From Alcaligenes pakistanensis (lineage in GTDB: Bacteria; Pseudomonadota; Gammaproteobacteria; Burkholderiales; Burkholderiaceae_B): a stretch of 64,000 nucleotides of DNA. Shown piece after piece: positions 44,389 through 53,223 of this stretch; the stretch's first letter is position 1; every line of letters begins with the position of its first letter. The stretch is from the NCBI RefSeq assembly GCF_014652815.1, contig NZ_BMZN01000002.1:212169-276168 (forward strand), in the 5' to 3' direction. Made by a program: the position numbers and the translations under genes. The notes under the pieces were generated by a model, which saw nothing but the letters and a program-made list of their open reading frames with translations, ran no database searches and was not told where the DNA came from.

Positions 44389-46830
44389 TTAGAAGGAATA
44401 ACGCAGGTTCAGCATGGCATTACGTGGCGCACCGTAATAGCCGGTGTAGAAGGTCTGGTCCAGAGCGCTCAGGTATTTCTTGTTGAACAAGTTGTTGACG
44501 TTCAAGGTAGCCGTCAATTGCTTGCTGAAGTCGTAGCGGCCCATCAGGTTGACCACGGCGTAGCTGCTTTGCTCGCCTGTCACGGTCTTGCCCAAATCCC
44601 ACGGCGTGGCGGTGAAGTGGATCTGGCTTTGCCAATTCACACCTCCCCCCACGGTCAGGCGATTCCAGCTGCCGGGCAAGCGGTAAGTGGTCCAGAGTTT
44701 GGCCATATGGCGTGGCACCAGGGTTTTGATGCGCTCGCCCTGGGCGTCTTTGGTCTGGCTGTAGGTGTAGCTCAGGGCCATGTTCCAGCCGTCCAGCAAC
44801 TCGCCCGTCACTTCCATATCCAGGCCTTGAGTTTTGGCTCCCTTAACGGCGGTATAGGCGGCTTCGCGTTCTGTACCCGGCACAATAAAACCGCTGTCTG
44901 CCACGGCCAGATTGTCCTGGCGGATCTGGTACAGGGCAATGCTGCTGTTCAGGCGGCCATCCAGCATTTCACTTTTCAGGCCGATCTCATAGTTATTGCC
45001 TTTGCGTGGGTCCAAAAAGTTGCCGCTACGGTCACGGTAGCTTTGTGGCTTGAAAATGCTGGTGTAGCTGGCGTAGATCGAATGTTCTTCCGTCAGGTCG
45101 TAGACGATGCCCGCGTAGGGAGTGAAGACATTGTCTTCATTCATGGTCTTCAGGCTGTTGTTCCGAGCCAGTACCGGGTCGGGATATTGTTGGGACAGGC
45201 TGTAGCGATAATTGCTGATGCGGGTACCCAGAATCACGGCCAGATCGTCGCTGGGCTTTAAGCGCAGAGCGGTATAGCCACCGTATTGCTTGACCGACAA
45301 GTCGTAATCAAACAGCTTTTCGCCGGAGATATTGGGGCGGGCGGGGTTGTTGTCCCACTCGAACATATTGTTCACTGCCGTGCCTTCAATGCCGGCATAG
45401 CGCATGGGCTCGTGAAAGTTGTCATATTTGGAGGAGTTAAAGCCCAGCACCAACTCATGCTCGCGCCCGAACAGCTGGAAAGGACCTTTTACGTGTACAT
45501 CGAAGCTGGTCTGGCGTTGCTTGGCGCTGGACACGCCACCATACAGCTTCACACCCTTGCCGGTGACCGGATCGGGGTAGCCCCAGGAGGCGTCGGCACG
45601 CTGACCGCTGCGGCGGCCTTCCATATGGTTTAAAGACAGCGCCAAGGCCCAGTCGCTGGGCAGTTGCTGATCCAATTTCAGGAAGCTATTGCTCACTTCC
45701 ATGGTGTTGGTGCTCCAGCGTGCGCCGGGGCTGGTGTGAACGTCGTAATCAATCTGCTCGCCTGTGTTGTAGAACAGGGGCAGGCCGGAGCCGGTGGAGC
45801 CGCGTGGGTCATTTTTCTGATAATCCATGCCCAAGGTCACCAAGGTGGTGTCGGTGACATCGGCTTCCAGAACGCCATAGACAATATCTTTTTTGGTCTT
45901 GAAGTAGTCCATATAGTTATTGCCTTCCTGGTGTGCGCCCACCAGGCGACCCCGCAGACGGCCGCTGCTTAGCAAGGGCCCGCTCAGATCCACTTGAGCT
46001 CGCATCTGATCCCAGGAGCCGTAGCCCACTTCGGCATGGCCTTGAAAGTCTGCCGTGGGGCGTTTGCGCACCATATTGACGACGCCGGACGGGTCGCCTG
46101 CACCGGTCAGCAAGCCAGAGGCACCGCGCAGCACTTCCACGCGGTCATAAATTGCCATATCGGCCAGCCCTTGAGGGATGTTTTGACTAACGATATCGGA
46201 CAGGGTGGACAGACCATCCAACTGATAGTTGTCGATGGCATAGCCGCGCGAGTAGATGGTGTAGCGGTCGCTGCCTATGTGTTGAATGGAAACCCCTGGG
46301 GCTTGTTGCAGCACACTGCCGATATTGTCCAGCGACTGGTCTTCAATGCGCTGGCGCGTCATGACGCTGACGGTCTGCGGAGTTTCGCGCAGCGTCATAT
46401 TCAGTTTGGTGGCGGTCGTGCTGGGGCCGTGGCTGGCGTAAGTCTGGCTGCCTTCAGTCACAGGCAGACGACGGCCCACGACACGCACCGGGGCCAGCAT
46501 GGTGGCATCCGTATTGGGGCGCGATAAGGTGATCGTATTATTTTCGCGCCGGTATTCCAGACCGGATCCTTGCAGCAAGGTGCGTAGCGCTTCTTCAGGG
46601 CGCATGCGGCCCTGGATAGGGGGCGTACTCAGACCTTGAACCAGCGAGGGCGAGAAAAAGACCTGCAGCTGAGTTTGCTCGGCCAGTTTTAACAAGGCTT
46701 CGGACAGGGCCTGGGCGGGGATATGAATAGGAACGGGAGTATCTTGAGCCAGGGCAGGGGCGCTGGTACTTGCCATTATCAGGGCGAGCAGGACAGGGCG
46801 CAGGCGGGGTAGAAAAGCGGTTCGGTTCAC
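44389..46830 (-). CDS. TonB-dependent siderophore transducer receptor with N-terminal STN domain
   Basis: An 813-residue outer-membrane receptor of FpvA/PupB/FoxA type. A GTG at 46830 starts a signal peptide ending at APALAQ. Residues 30-105 are the STN signalling domain (IHIPAQALSEALLKLAEQTQ, then LSTPPIQGRMRPEEALRTLL). The plug contains MTLRETPQTVSVMTRQRIED and DRVEVLRGASGLLTGAGDPS, and the barrel ends LNLRYSF. With its ligand bound, the STN domain signals through the FecR protein to the FecI sigma factor encoded upstream. The siderophore is unknown. Confidence 0.93.
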   Translation of the reverse strand: MNRTAFLPRLRPVLLALIMASTSAPALAQDTPVPIHIPAQALSEALLKLAEQTQLQVFFSPSLVQGLSTPPIQGRMRPEEALRTLLQGSGLEYRRENNTITLSRPNTDATMLAPVRVVGRRLPVTEGSQTYASHGPSTTATKLNMTLRETPQTVSVMTRQRIEDQSLDNIGSVLQQAPGVSIQHIGSDRYTIYSRGYAIDNYQLDGLSTLSDIVSQNIPQGLADMAIYDRVEVLRGASGLLTGAGDPSGVVNMVRKRPTADFQGHAEVGYGSWDQMRAQVDLSGPLLSSGRLRGRLVGAHQEGNNYMDYFKTKKDIVYGVLEADVTDTTLVTLGMDYQKNDPRGSTGSGLPLFYNTGEQIDYDVHTSPGARWSTNTMEVSNSFLKLDQQLPSDWALALSLNHMEGRRSGQRADASWGYPDPVTGKGVKLYGGVSSAKQRQTSFDVHVKGPFQLFGREHELVLGFNSSKYDNFHEPMRYAGIEGTAVNNMFEWDNNPARPNISGEKLFDYDLSVKQYGGYTALRLKPSDDLAVILGTRISNYRYSLSQQYPDPVLARNNSLKTMNEDNVFTPYAGIVYDLTEEHSIYASYTSIFKPQSYRDRSGNFLDPRKGNNYEIGLKSEMLDGRLNSSIALYQIRQDNLAVADSGFIVPGTEREAAYTAVKGAKTQGLDMEVTGELLDGWNMALSYTYSQTKDAQGERIKTLVPRHMAKLWTTYRLPGSWNRLTVGGGVNWQSQIHFTATPWDLGKTVTGEQSSYAVVNLMGRYDFSKQLTATLNVNNLFNKKYLSALDQTFYTGYYGAPRNAMLNLRYSF

Positions 46831-46979
46831 GGTGGCGGTTCAAGGTAGAGGGGCGGGCACCGCAGTGCCCAGATTCAGAGTTATTCCTTCAAACAGGATT
46901 TGAGGAACGCTGAATCTAAATACGAGTCAGTCTTACTAAACCCCTCAGCTTGAGTTGCTTTTTTTGAAACTAATTGTAA

Positions 46980-47975
46980 TTACAAAGTGCCCAGCAAAAT
47001 GACACTGCCATCAGCCTGTGTTTGAGCACGGAGAGGCAAGATTTGTTGCAGGGCTTGCAGCACGGCACTTTGCTCATCCAGTAGAAAGGACGCGGTGACG
47101 CGCTGCTGGCTGATTTTGGCTTCGGCAATACGAATCGGCTGTTCGCGGTAGCGGTTAATTTCCGCCACTACGTCAGACAAAATCATGTCTCGCACAATCA
47201 GTCGTCCTTGTCGCCAGGCGGTAGCAGCGGCCACATCCACATCCGCCTGGATGTTTAAGCCTGCTTCGGGGGAAATCGTGGCTCCGGAGCCGGCGGCCAG
47301 ATAACGGGTCTGGCGGTTCCACCAACGTCCGCTGGACACTTCTACGCTGCCGCTTTCTACCAGCACCCGGACCTGCTCGGCATCGCGGCGTACGGTAAAG
47401 CTGGTGCCAGTAACGCATATCTGGATGGTTCCCGCTTTGATGATGAAAGGGCGTTGAGGGTTGGAGGCTACCGAGAACATGATTTCGCCTTGGAGTAAGT
47501 CCAAATGGCGGCTGTCCTCATAAAAGCGTAGTTCGGCCTGCGTGCCGGTATTGAGCTCCAGGCTGGAGCCGTCGGGCAGGGGAATCCAACGGCGCTCGCC
47601 CACACGTGTTTGCAGGGAAGCGGCGTAGACGGCCTGGGGGCTGAGTAGCAGGCTGGCCAGACCCGCCGAGCCTGCCACAGCGACTAAAGCTCCGGTGTTG
47701 CGAATCAGTTTTCGACGGCGCAGATCTGGCCGGACGGGCACCGCACCGCCATACAGCGAACTGACCAAATCCTTGTCCAAAGTACTGGCCAGGGAGCTGA
47801 GCTGCTCGACAGCCAGGAATTCGCGCTCGTTCTCCGGGTCGGCTTGCAACCATTCTTCCAACGCTTGTTCATCGCCTGGGGTGAAGCGGCCCGAGTGTAA
47901 GCGTGCCGACCATTGGGCCGCCGCCTCGGCACAGGAGGTGGCCTCACCGGGATAAAAGGAAGGTTTAGAACTCAT
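46980..47975 (-). CDS. FecR-family sigma regulator
   Basis: A 331-residue inner-membrane protein. The start at 47975 (MSSKPSFYPGEATSC) is preferred since the longer frame runs deep into the sigma gene. The N-terminal DUF4880 part (AAAQWSARLHSGRFTPGDEQ ALEEWLQADPENEREF) binds sigma; one helix near residue 100 (LVAVAGSAGLASLLLS) spans the membrane; the FecR domain follows (TRVGERRWIPLPDGSSLELN). It passes the receptor signal from periplasm to the sigma factor. It overlaps the sigma gene by 11 bp. Confidence 0.92.
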   Translation of the reverse strand: MSSKPSFYPGEATSCAEAAAQWSARLHSGRFTPGDEQALEEWLQADPENEREFLAVEQLSSLASTLDKDLVSSLYGGAVPVRPDLRRRKLIRNTGALVAVAGSAGLASLLLSPQAVYAASLQTRVGERRWIPLPDGSSLELNTGTQAELRFYEDSRHLDLLQGEIMFSVASNPQRPFIIKAGTIQICVTGTSFTVRRDAEQVRVLVESGSVEVSSGRWWNRQTRYLAAGSGATISPEAGLNIQADVDVAAATAWRQGRLIVRDMILSDVVAEINRYREQPIRIAEAKISQQRVTASFLLDEQSAVLQALQQILPLRAQTQADGSVILLGTL

Positions 47976-48471
47976 CGCGCAGACGCTCGCGGACAAACTG
48001 GCTGGCCAGCGCAATATGGCGCTCCACACTGGCGACAGACAGTTTTAGATGACGGGCAATTTCAGGCTGGGTCCAGCCTTCAATGCGATTCAATACAAAG
48101 GCCCGTCGGTGATTCAAGGGAAGCGCTTCCAAAGCAGTGACCAAAGCCTGACGCAGTTGTTCTGCGCTGGCATGGGTATCGGCTCCCTCCGTGGTGGGGT
48201 GGGCATCTTCGTGCAGCTCGTCCCAGGCCAGGTGCTGGAAGCGGGTATTACGACGCCACAGATCAATAGCCCGGTGGCGGGCGGATCGATACAGAAAATT
48301 GCGCGCATGCGTTGCGCTCAGTGTGTTCTGGTCTTTTTGAAGCAAGGCCTCAACGGCATCATGGGCTACATCCTCGGCATCCGCAGAGCCGCCAAAGCGA
48401 CGCAGACAGGACTGCATGAACTCGCCATAATAGGCCAGCCAGCTTTTGCGGGAGAGGTCCGAGTTGGACAT
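47965..48471 (-). CDS. ECF sigma factor, FecI-like iron-starvation sigma
   Basis: A 168-residue sigma factor. Region 2 is at residues 10-80 (FGGSADAEDVAHDAVEALLQ, LYRSARHRAIDLWRRN) and region 4 at 105-160 (LEALPLNHRRAFVLNRIEGW TQPEIARHLKLSVASVERHI). It directs transcription of the TonB receptor gene when the receptor is loaded. The start at 48471 (MSNSDLSRK) is chosen; six further codons upstream are in frame. A Fur box lies about 40 bp upstream. Confidence 0.9.
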   Translation of the reverse strand: MSNSDLSRKSWLAYYGEFMQSCLRRFGGSADAEDVAHDAVEALLQKDQNTLSATHARNFLYRSARHRAIDLWRRNTRFQHLAWDELHEDAHPTTEGADTHASAEQLRQALVTALEALPLNHRRAFVLNRIEGWTQPEIARHLKLSVASVERHIALASQFVRERLRDEF

Positions 48472-48507
48472 GAGGGCGAGAGTGGTCAAATGACAAAAAG
48501 CAAATTA

Positions 48508-48526
48508 TTGCAAATAGTTCTCATTA
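48508..48526 (-). promoter_or_regulatory. Fur box of the fecI-like gene
   Basis: The stretch TTGCAAATAGTTCTCATTA is of the form common before fecI-type sigma genes and resembles the Fur consensus in its central TTCTCATT half. Fur-iron would repress sigma production when iron is ample. Confidence 0.65.
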
Positions 48527-48663
48527 ACTCAATGATGGCTAATCATTGTCCCCGTTTGGGGTGAGGTTGCCATGCAACGCTCCCCCAGCCCGAATCCTGA
48601 AAAACACCTATGTTCGGCGAAATGCTTTGTTGTTTCATACAAGATCGCTATACTTGCGAACTA

Positions 48664-48790
48664 TCAGGGGGAGTAGCTTACTTTCCGGCGCATCGTCATC
48701 ACGGTAATCTGTGTTTTTCACATTTTCCCGGTGCCCGGGCAACCTTAGGGTTGCAAGCAAGACCTTGCCATTAATGGGCAAGGTGTATCC
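48664..48790 (+). ncRNA. yybP-ykoY manganese riboswitch
   Basis: The leader has the class signatures: GGGGGAGTAGC at the 5' side (48667-48677) and, after a variable hairpin, CAACCTTAGGGTTGCAAGCA AGACCTTGCC near 48740-48770 with a following stem GCAAGG. This aptamer binds Mn2+ in the pocket formed by the two internal loops. A promoter-like TATACT lies at 48650-48655. The gene downstream encodes a TerC/Alx-type exporter, the best-known target of the class. Confidence 0.9.
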
Positions 48791-48801
48791 TCTAAAAAGA
48801 T

Positions 48802-48840
48802 ATGGCCTGCGTCCTTAATGGATCAGGCCATTTTTGTTTT
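48802..48840 (+). terminator. Riboswitch-linked intrinsic terminator
   Basis: ATGGCCTG (48802-48809) pairs with CAGGCCAT (48824-48831), followed by TTTTGTTTT. It lies between aptamer and gene, so it is the likely expression platform: metal binding would prevent termination and turn the exporter on. Confidence 0.85.
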
Positions 48841-48927
48841 GTACAACACCCGTCATTTTATCGTTGTACAGTCATGCAAGATGGTCGTCAGGTTTCAATC
48901 AAACAATTTGAAAAGGCGGTCTTACAC

Positions 48928-49635
48928 ATGATGGAGTTTTTGCAAACAATGAGTTGGGCGGCAGTATTTCAGATCATCATGATCGATATATTGCTGGGGG
49001 GCGATAACGCGGTGGTTATTGCATTGGCTTGCCGTAACTTGCCTGCAAAGCAACGCATGAAGGGTATCTTGTGGGGCACGGTAGGCGCCATTGGCCTGCG
49101 TGTTGTGCTGATTGCCTTTGCGCTGACTTTGCTGGCCGTGCCTTACCTGAAAGTGGTTGGCGCCCTGTTGCTGGTCTGGATTGGCGTGAAACTGCTGATT
49201 CCCGAAGACGAGAGTCACGGTAATGTGGAAGGCAGTTCCACTCTGTGGAAAGCTGTTAAAACCATCATCATTGCTGACTTTGTAATGAGCCTGGATAACG
49301 TGATCGCCATTGCCGGCGCGGCTCAAACCGCAGATCCGGATCACCAGATTGGTCTGGTGGTATTTGGTCTGGTTGTTAGTGTGCCTATCATCATCTGGGG
49401 TAGCACCTTGGTCCTGAAGCTGATCGATCGCTTCCCATTTGTAGTGACTTTGGGCGCAGCGTTGCTGGGCTGGATTGCCGGTGGCATGATCGTGACTGAC
49501 GTAAAATTCGTCGAGTACTTTGGTGTGGCCTCCACCAGCACCAAGCTGATTGCTGAAGTCGTGGGTGCTTTGTTGATTGTGGCTCTGGGTCATGCCTTGG
49601 CAGCTCGCAAGCGCAAGCAAGTTGCCCAAGCCTGA
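48928..49635 (+). CDS. TerC-family membrane protein (Alx/YkoY-type manganese exporter)
   Basis: A 235-residue membrane protein of about seven helices. The two TerC motifs with acidic residues in the membrane are visible: DILLGGDNAVVIALA (about residue 20) and DFVMSLDNVIAIAGAA (about 115). The start at 48928 is chosen because the longer frame runs through the terminator and its extra 42 residues are unlike the family. The Mn2+ riboswitch in front and the TerC fold point to Mn2+ export across the inner membrane. Confidence 0.9.
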   Translation: MMEFLQTMSWAAVFQIIMIDILLGGDNAVVIALACRNLPAKQRMKGILWGTVGAIGLRVVLIAFALTLLAVPYLKVVGALLLVWIGVKLLIPEDESHGNVEGSSTLWKAVKTIIIADFVMSLDNVIAIAGAAQTADPDHQIGLVVFGLVVSVPIIIWGSTLVLKLIDRFPFVVTLGAALLGWIAGGMIVTDVKFVEYFGVASTSTKLIAEVVGALLIVALGHALAARKRKQVAQA

Positions 49636-49730
49636 AATTGAAACAGCAGGTGTAGAACCGCGCCGGGGGCTTCGCGTCCGGCACGGTTCTGGGTTAAGCT
49701 CGAACGATTTTCTAAAAAAAGGAGTACACC

Positions 49731-50012
49731 ATGGCACAAGCCTCCGCACGCCACATTCTGGTCAGCACCGAAGAGAAAGCGAATGAATTGAAAACCGCGA
49801 TCGAAGGTGGTTCTGATTTCGCTCAGGTGGCTAAGGAAAATTCCAGCTGCCCATCGGCCCGTATGGGCGGCGAGCTGGGAACCTTTGGTCGTGGCCAAAT
49901 GGTGCCCGAGTTCGATCAGGTTGTGTTCAGCGCCCCCGTTGGTGTTGTACAAGGCCCCGTCAAGACTCAGTTCGGCTACCACCTGGTAGAAGTGACTGCA
50001 CGTCAGGACTGA
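49731..50012 (+). CDS. ppiC: Parvulin-type peptidyl-prolyl isomerase
   Basis: A 93-residue single-domain parvulin: ASARHILVSTEEKANELKTA, FAQVAKENSSCPSARMGGEL, GTFGRGQMVPEFDQVVFSAP, and the C-terminal FGYHLVEV carry the conserved active-site positions. It is cytoplasmic and catalyses cis-trans isomerisation of X-Pro bonds. AAAAGGAG precedes the ATG, and a strong terminator follows. Confidence 0.93.
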   Translation: MAQASARHILVSTEEKANELKTAIEGGSDFAQVAKENSSCPSARMGGELGTFGRGQMVPEFDQVVFSAPVGVVQGPVKTQFGYHLVEVTARQD

Positions 50013-50030
50013 TACGATCAGGCCAAAGAA

Positions 50031-50053
50031 AACCCGCTTCGGCGGGTTTTTTT
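50031..50053 (+). terminator. Intrinsic terminator after ppiC
   Basis: AACCCGC-TTCG-GCGGGTT, a 7-bp stem with a TTCG tetraloop, followed by five T. Confidence 0.92.
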
Positions 50054-50206
50054 GTGGTGTAGTTTCCAGCTCCTTTGCCTTATACATAAAAAGCCTGGAC
50101 ATTTGCCTGCAAGCTGCGCAGTATGCCAGCCATACCGGCTCGTGGCCTTGTCCTCGCGTTGCTCGCTTACTTTGAGCGAGCCAGCCTATTCTTATAAAGA
50201 AAACTC

Positions 50207-50473
50207 ATGAAACGCACCGATATGGAAAAGCTCAGCGCCGTCAAACTGCTGAGCAATGTAAAAAAAGCGGGCACACCGCAGCGTTTTGCGACTGAATCCG
50301 CTGTTGCTGATCGGCGCGAACAGCGTCGGCAGGATCAGGCTGCTGGCCTGGTGTCTTTCCCGGTCAAACTGACCCAACCTGTCATTGATGCCGTGCGTGC
50401 CCGTGCCAGCGAGCAAGGAGTGTCCACCAATGAAGTGATTGACCGTCTGCTGGCTAAAGCTTTGGATCTGTAA
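50207..50473 (+). CDS. Small protein with ribbon-helix-helix-like C-terminus
   Basis: An 88-residue basic protein of no family I can name. The last 40 residues (VSFPVKLTQPVIDAVRARAS, then EQGVSTNEVIDRLLAKAL) have the strand-helix-turn-helix pattern of Arc/MetJ-type DNA-binding proteins, with the conserved S/T-x-N-E start of the second helix. The N-terminal half is charged and probably flexible. It ends 3 bp before the YaiI-family gene and is probably co-transcribed with it. A GCTCGCT/AGCGAGC hairpin precedes it (about 50161-50181). Confidence 0.6.
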   Translation: MKRTDMEKLSAVKLLSNVKKAGTPQRFATESAVADRREQRRQDQAAGLVSFPVKLTQPVIDAVRARASEQGVSTNEVIDRLLAKALDL

Positions 50474-50476
50474 TCC

Positions 50477-50938
50477 ATGCAAATTTGGGTCGATGCGGAC
50501 GCCTGTCCGGTAGTCATCAAAGAAATCCTGTACCGAGCCGGGCAACGCTGGAGCCGACACGTCACCCTGGTGGCGAACCAGATGCTGCGCACGCCGCCAT
50601 CGCCCTGGCTACGGGCGGTGCAAGTTGCGCGAGGCTTTGATGTGGCGGACGACTATATCGTCCAACACGCCAGTCCGGGAGATCTGGTGATTACCGCAGA
50701 CATTCCTTTAGCCGCGCAAGTGCTGGGGTGTGGCGCTTTGGTTCTGACCCCGCGAGGCGAGCGTCTGGATGCCAATAGCATTGGCGAGCGTCTGGCCATA
50801 CGCGACATGATGGACGAACTGCGCAGCACGGGCGTGGATACGGGTGGCCCACCGCCCTTTAGCCAAGCCGACCGACGTGAGTTTGCCAATGCGCTGGACC
50901 GTCTGATGGCCAGCCTGAAAACCGTCACCAGATCGTAA
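50477..50938 (+). CDS. YaiI/YqxD family protein (UPF0178, DUF188)
   Basis: A 153-residue PIN-like fold protein. The family signature is complete: [20 protein letters not shown], then [34 protein letters not shown], and [20 protein letters not shown]. The clustered Asp residues suggest a metal-dependent nuclease-like site, but the biological role of the family is not established. Confidence 0.93.
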   Translation: MQIWVDADACPVVIKEILYRAGQRWSRHVTLVANQMLRTPPSPWLRAVQVARGFDVADDYIVQHASPGDLVITADIPLAAQVLGCGALVLTPRGERLDANSIGERLAIRDMMDELRSTGVDTGGPPPFSQADRREFANALDRLMASLKTVTRS

Positions 50939-51009
50939 ACAGACTTGCCACCGGCCTGGCCTGTATGTGAGTCTGTCACTGGATTGAAATTTTTAAAGTG
51001 AAGTGTGTA

Positions 51010-51384
51010 ATGACAGACTCAAACCGCCCCTTGATGAATTTGACTGGCCTGAACGAGGCTGTCGCCCAGTTCGCGCGCGAGCGCGAATGGGATCAATTCC
51101 ATAGCCCTAAAAATCTGGCCATGGCACTGACGAATGAAGTGGGTGAGCTGATCGAGATCTTCCAGTGGCTGACAGAAGACCAGTCCCGCGAAGTCGGGAA
51201 CGATCCGAAAACGGCCGGAGCCGTGCGCGATGAACTGGCTGATGTGCAGATCTACCTGAGCCGTCTGGCCTTCGTCCTGGGTGTGGACATGAACGAAGCC
51301 GTCACCAACAAGCTCGTTAAGAATGCGCAGAAATACCCGGCCGATAAGGTGCGGGGGACGAACAAGAAATATACGGAGTTGTAG
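51010..51384 (+). CDS. MazG-like nucleotide pyrophosphohydrolase (dCTPase/RS21-C6 type)
   Basis: A 124-residue all-helical protein. The E-x2-E ... E-x2-D metal motif is visible in NEVGELIEIFQWLTEDQS and VRDELADVQIYLSRLAFVLG. Proteins of this size (relatives of DCTPP1) hydrolyse modified or excess dNTPs to monophosphate and pyrophosphate, keeping the nucleotide pool clean. The ATG at 51010 is taken; a GTG at 50998 is in frame. Confidence 0.9.
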   Translation: MTDSNRPLMNLTGLNEAVAQFAREREWDQFHSPKNLAMALTNEVGELIEIFQWLTEDQSREVGNDPKTAGAVRDELADVQIYLSRLAFVLGVDMNEAVTNKLVKNAQKYPADKVRGTNKKYTEL

Positions 51385-51474
51385 GAGGGGTCTGAGAGGA
51401 TGAAGACGCTTAGAAGTTGTACTGCTTTTGAGTCACAAGTCTGTCTTGATCTCTTGTGTGGTGAGGCTGAGGAC

Positions 51475-52122
51475 TTATAGCTCGCCTACCATTTCCTCCA
51501 CGAACCGCTCCATCCGCGCGTGGCGTTCACGCGCGATTTCCTGTCCACGCTTAGTTTGAAAACCATCGGCCAATTGGAGTAACTTGGCCGGAAAATGATC
51601 CAATGCGTAGCGCTTGTCATCCAAAGAGCGATTCTCTGCCTGCGGGTCTTTTGGTTCATACAAGCTGGAACCCATTCGTCCTGCTGTATAGAAACAACGA
51701 GCAATACCTAAAGCCCCGATTGCATCCAGTCGATCTGCGTCTTGCAAGATGCGCGCCTCCAGACTGACGGGCTGGATATTGGCTGAAAAGCTATGGCTTT
51801 GCACTGCGTGGCCCACGGCTTCGCAGTCCTGCTCGGACCAATCCATATTGCTTAGAATATGCCGCGCCTGTTCGGCTGCCAGGGTAGAGGCCCGAGAGCG
51901 CAGGGGCGAGTTTTTCTCTACCGCGACGCAATCATGCAGCAGGGTCGCTGCCAGCAAGATACGCAGATCTCCACCTTCTTTGGCCTGGATTGCACAGACG
52001 TTTTTCCAGACACGCAGCAGATGTGATTGGTCGTGGGAGCCGTCGTTGCTCAGGTTCTGGGTGTGGGCCAATAAAACAGCGGCAAGCTCATCAAAGGGTG
52101 AGAAGGGATTGGGCATAGTCAT
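51475..52122 (-). CDS. HD-domain phosphohydrolase (YedJ/YpgQ-like)
   Basis: A 215-residue metal-dependent phosphohydrolase. The HD-motif residues are in NDGSHDQSHLLRVWKNVCAI and LLAATLLHDCVAVEK, and a later conserved Asp is in ILQDADRLDAIGALGIARCF YTAGRMG. Relatives hydrolyse nucleotides, but the physiological substrate is unclear. Alternative starts at 52143 and 52116 are in frame; none has a clear Shine-Dalgarno. It is convergent with the MazG-like gene. Confidence 0.85.
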   Translation of the reverse strand: MTMPNPFSPFDELAAVLLAHTQNLSNDGSHDQSHLLRVWKNVCAIQAKEGGDLRILLAATLLHDCVAVEKNSPLRSRASTLAAEQARHILSNMDWSEQDCEAVGHAVQSHSFSANIQPVSLEARILQDADRLDAIGALGIARCFYTAGRMGSSLYEPKDPQAENRSLDDKRYALDHFPAKLLQLADGFQTKRGQEIARERHARMERFVEEMVGEL

Positions 52123-52178
52123 TGTCTGCTGTGAGAGGTGCACAGCATAACGCGAAGCATATGGATCAGGGCAAGCCC

Positions 52179-52208
52179 AAAAAAGGGCTACTGTTGCCAG
52201 TAGCCCTT
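52179..52208 (-). terminator. Intrinsic terminator after the Bug/enolase-superfamily operon
   Basis: On the minus strand AAGGGCTACTG-GCAA-CAGTAGCCCTT, an 11-bp stem with tetraloop, followed by a T run (52184-52179). It begins 11 bp after the Bug gene stop. Confidence 0.9.
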
Positions 52209-52219
52209 GGGGGGACTGG

Positions 52220-53194
52220 CTAGAAGTTGCTCAGCCCCAAATCACGCACCGAATCGGCCCAATAGTTCAGATCCTGATCCACATACACCGTGAATTCAGC
52301 CGGGCTATTGGTGACCAGGGTTGCCCCGTTTCCGTCCCAGATTTCCTTGATCTTTTCAGTGTTCAAGGCTCGGTGGATGCTGTCTGCCACGGCTTGGACG
52401 GTGGCATCGGGTACATCGCCTTGCATGAAAATTCCGTACCAGGTCTGGGCGCTGATCTCATCCATGCCCAATTCTTTCAAGGTAGGCACGTCAGGCAGGG
52501 CGGCGGCACGTTCCGGGCTTGAGACGGCCAAGGCCCGCAAGCGGCCATTGCGTATCTGCGCGACGGCCGATGGCATGGTCTCGAACATAAAGTCCACTTG
52601 ATCGCCACTGATTAACGCCATCACAGCAGGGCCGCTGCCTTTGTAATGCACGGCGGTCATGGCTGTGCCGGATTTTTTCTCCAGTTTGCCTGCCATCAGG
52701 TGCAGCATGGTGGCCACGCCACTGGTGCCGTAGTTCACGCCAGCGCCCTTTTTAGCCGCCGCCAGCAAGTCGTCCACGCTGTGGTATGGCGAGTTGGCGT
52801 TAACGACCAGCACATTGGGCATGGCTGCAATCAGGGTGACGGCTTTCAGGTCTTTGCGGGTGTCGTAGGGAAAGTTTTTCAACACCGCAGGCGCAATCAT
52901 GTGGTGTACGGCACCAAACAGCAGTTGATTGTCATTGGGGCTGGAGTTGGCCACCATGCTGGCACCTAGCACGCCACCGACTCCTCCTTTATTTTCTACT
53001 ACCACGGTTTGTCCAATTTCACTGCCCAATGCCTCGGCCAGCGGACGGGCTAGTGTGTCGCCTGAACCTCCTGCGGCAGAGGGGACGATCAGCCGCACCG
53101 GGCGCTCGGCCCAGGCGGGGGGAGCTGCCCAGCTTTGGGGCGCGGCAGCAAAGATAAAACTGAGGGCAAGTACAACACGGGACCAGGGTTTCAT
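52220..53194 (-). CDS. Bug-family tripartite tricarboxylate transporter substrate-binding protein
   Basis: A 324-residue secreted protein with signal peptide ending at SWAAPP. Bug/TctC marks are PVRLIVPSAAGGSGDTLARP, VVVENKGGVGGVLGASMVAN, and LPDVPTLKELGMDEISAQTW. It is encoded 29 bp after an enolase-superfamily enzyme, so its ligand is probably the sugar acid or related carboxylate used by that enzyme. No TctAB genes are adjacent. A strong terminator follows. Confidence 0.92.
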   Translation of the reverse strand: MKPWSRVVLALSFIFAAAPQSWAAPPAWAERPVRLIVPSAAGGSGDTLARPLAEALGSEIGQTVVVENKGGVGGVLGASMVANSSPNDNQLLFGAVHHMIAPAVLKNFPYDTRKDLKAVTLIAAMPNVLVVNANSPYHSVDDLLAAAKKGAGVNYGTSGVATMLHLMAGKLEKKSGTAMTAVHYKGSGPAVMALISGDQVDFMFETMPSAVAQIRNGRLRALAVSSPERAAALPDVPTLKELGMDEISAQTWYGIFMQGDVPDATVQAVADSIHRALNTEKIKEIWDGNGATLVTNSPAEFTVYVDQDLNYWADSVRDLGLSNF

Positions 53195-53223
53195 GTCTGT
53201 TTACCTCCTCGGTAATAGTCGGT

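Noticed and set aside
45994..46527. Plus-strand open frame opposite the STN receptor, and similar long antisense frames at 10488-11156, 15012-15677, 20773-21384, 32442-33458 and 53671-54435
   Set aside because: High GC content in the third codon position opens antisense frames; the opposite strand has clear family motifs in each case.
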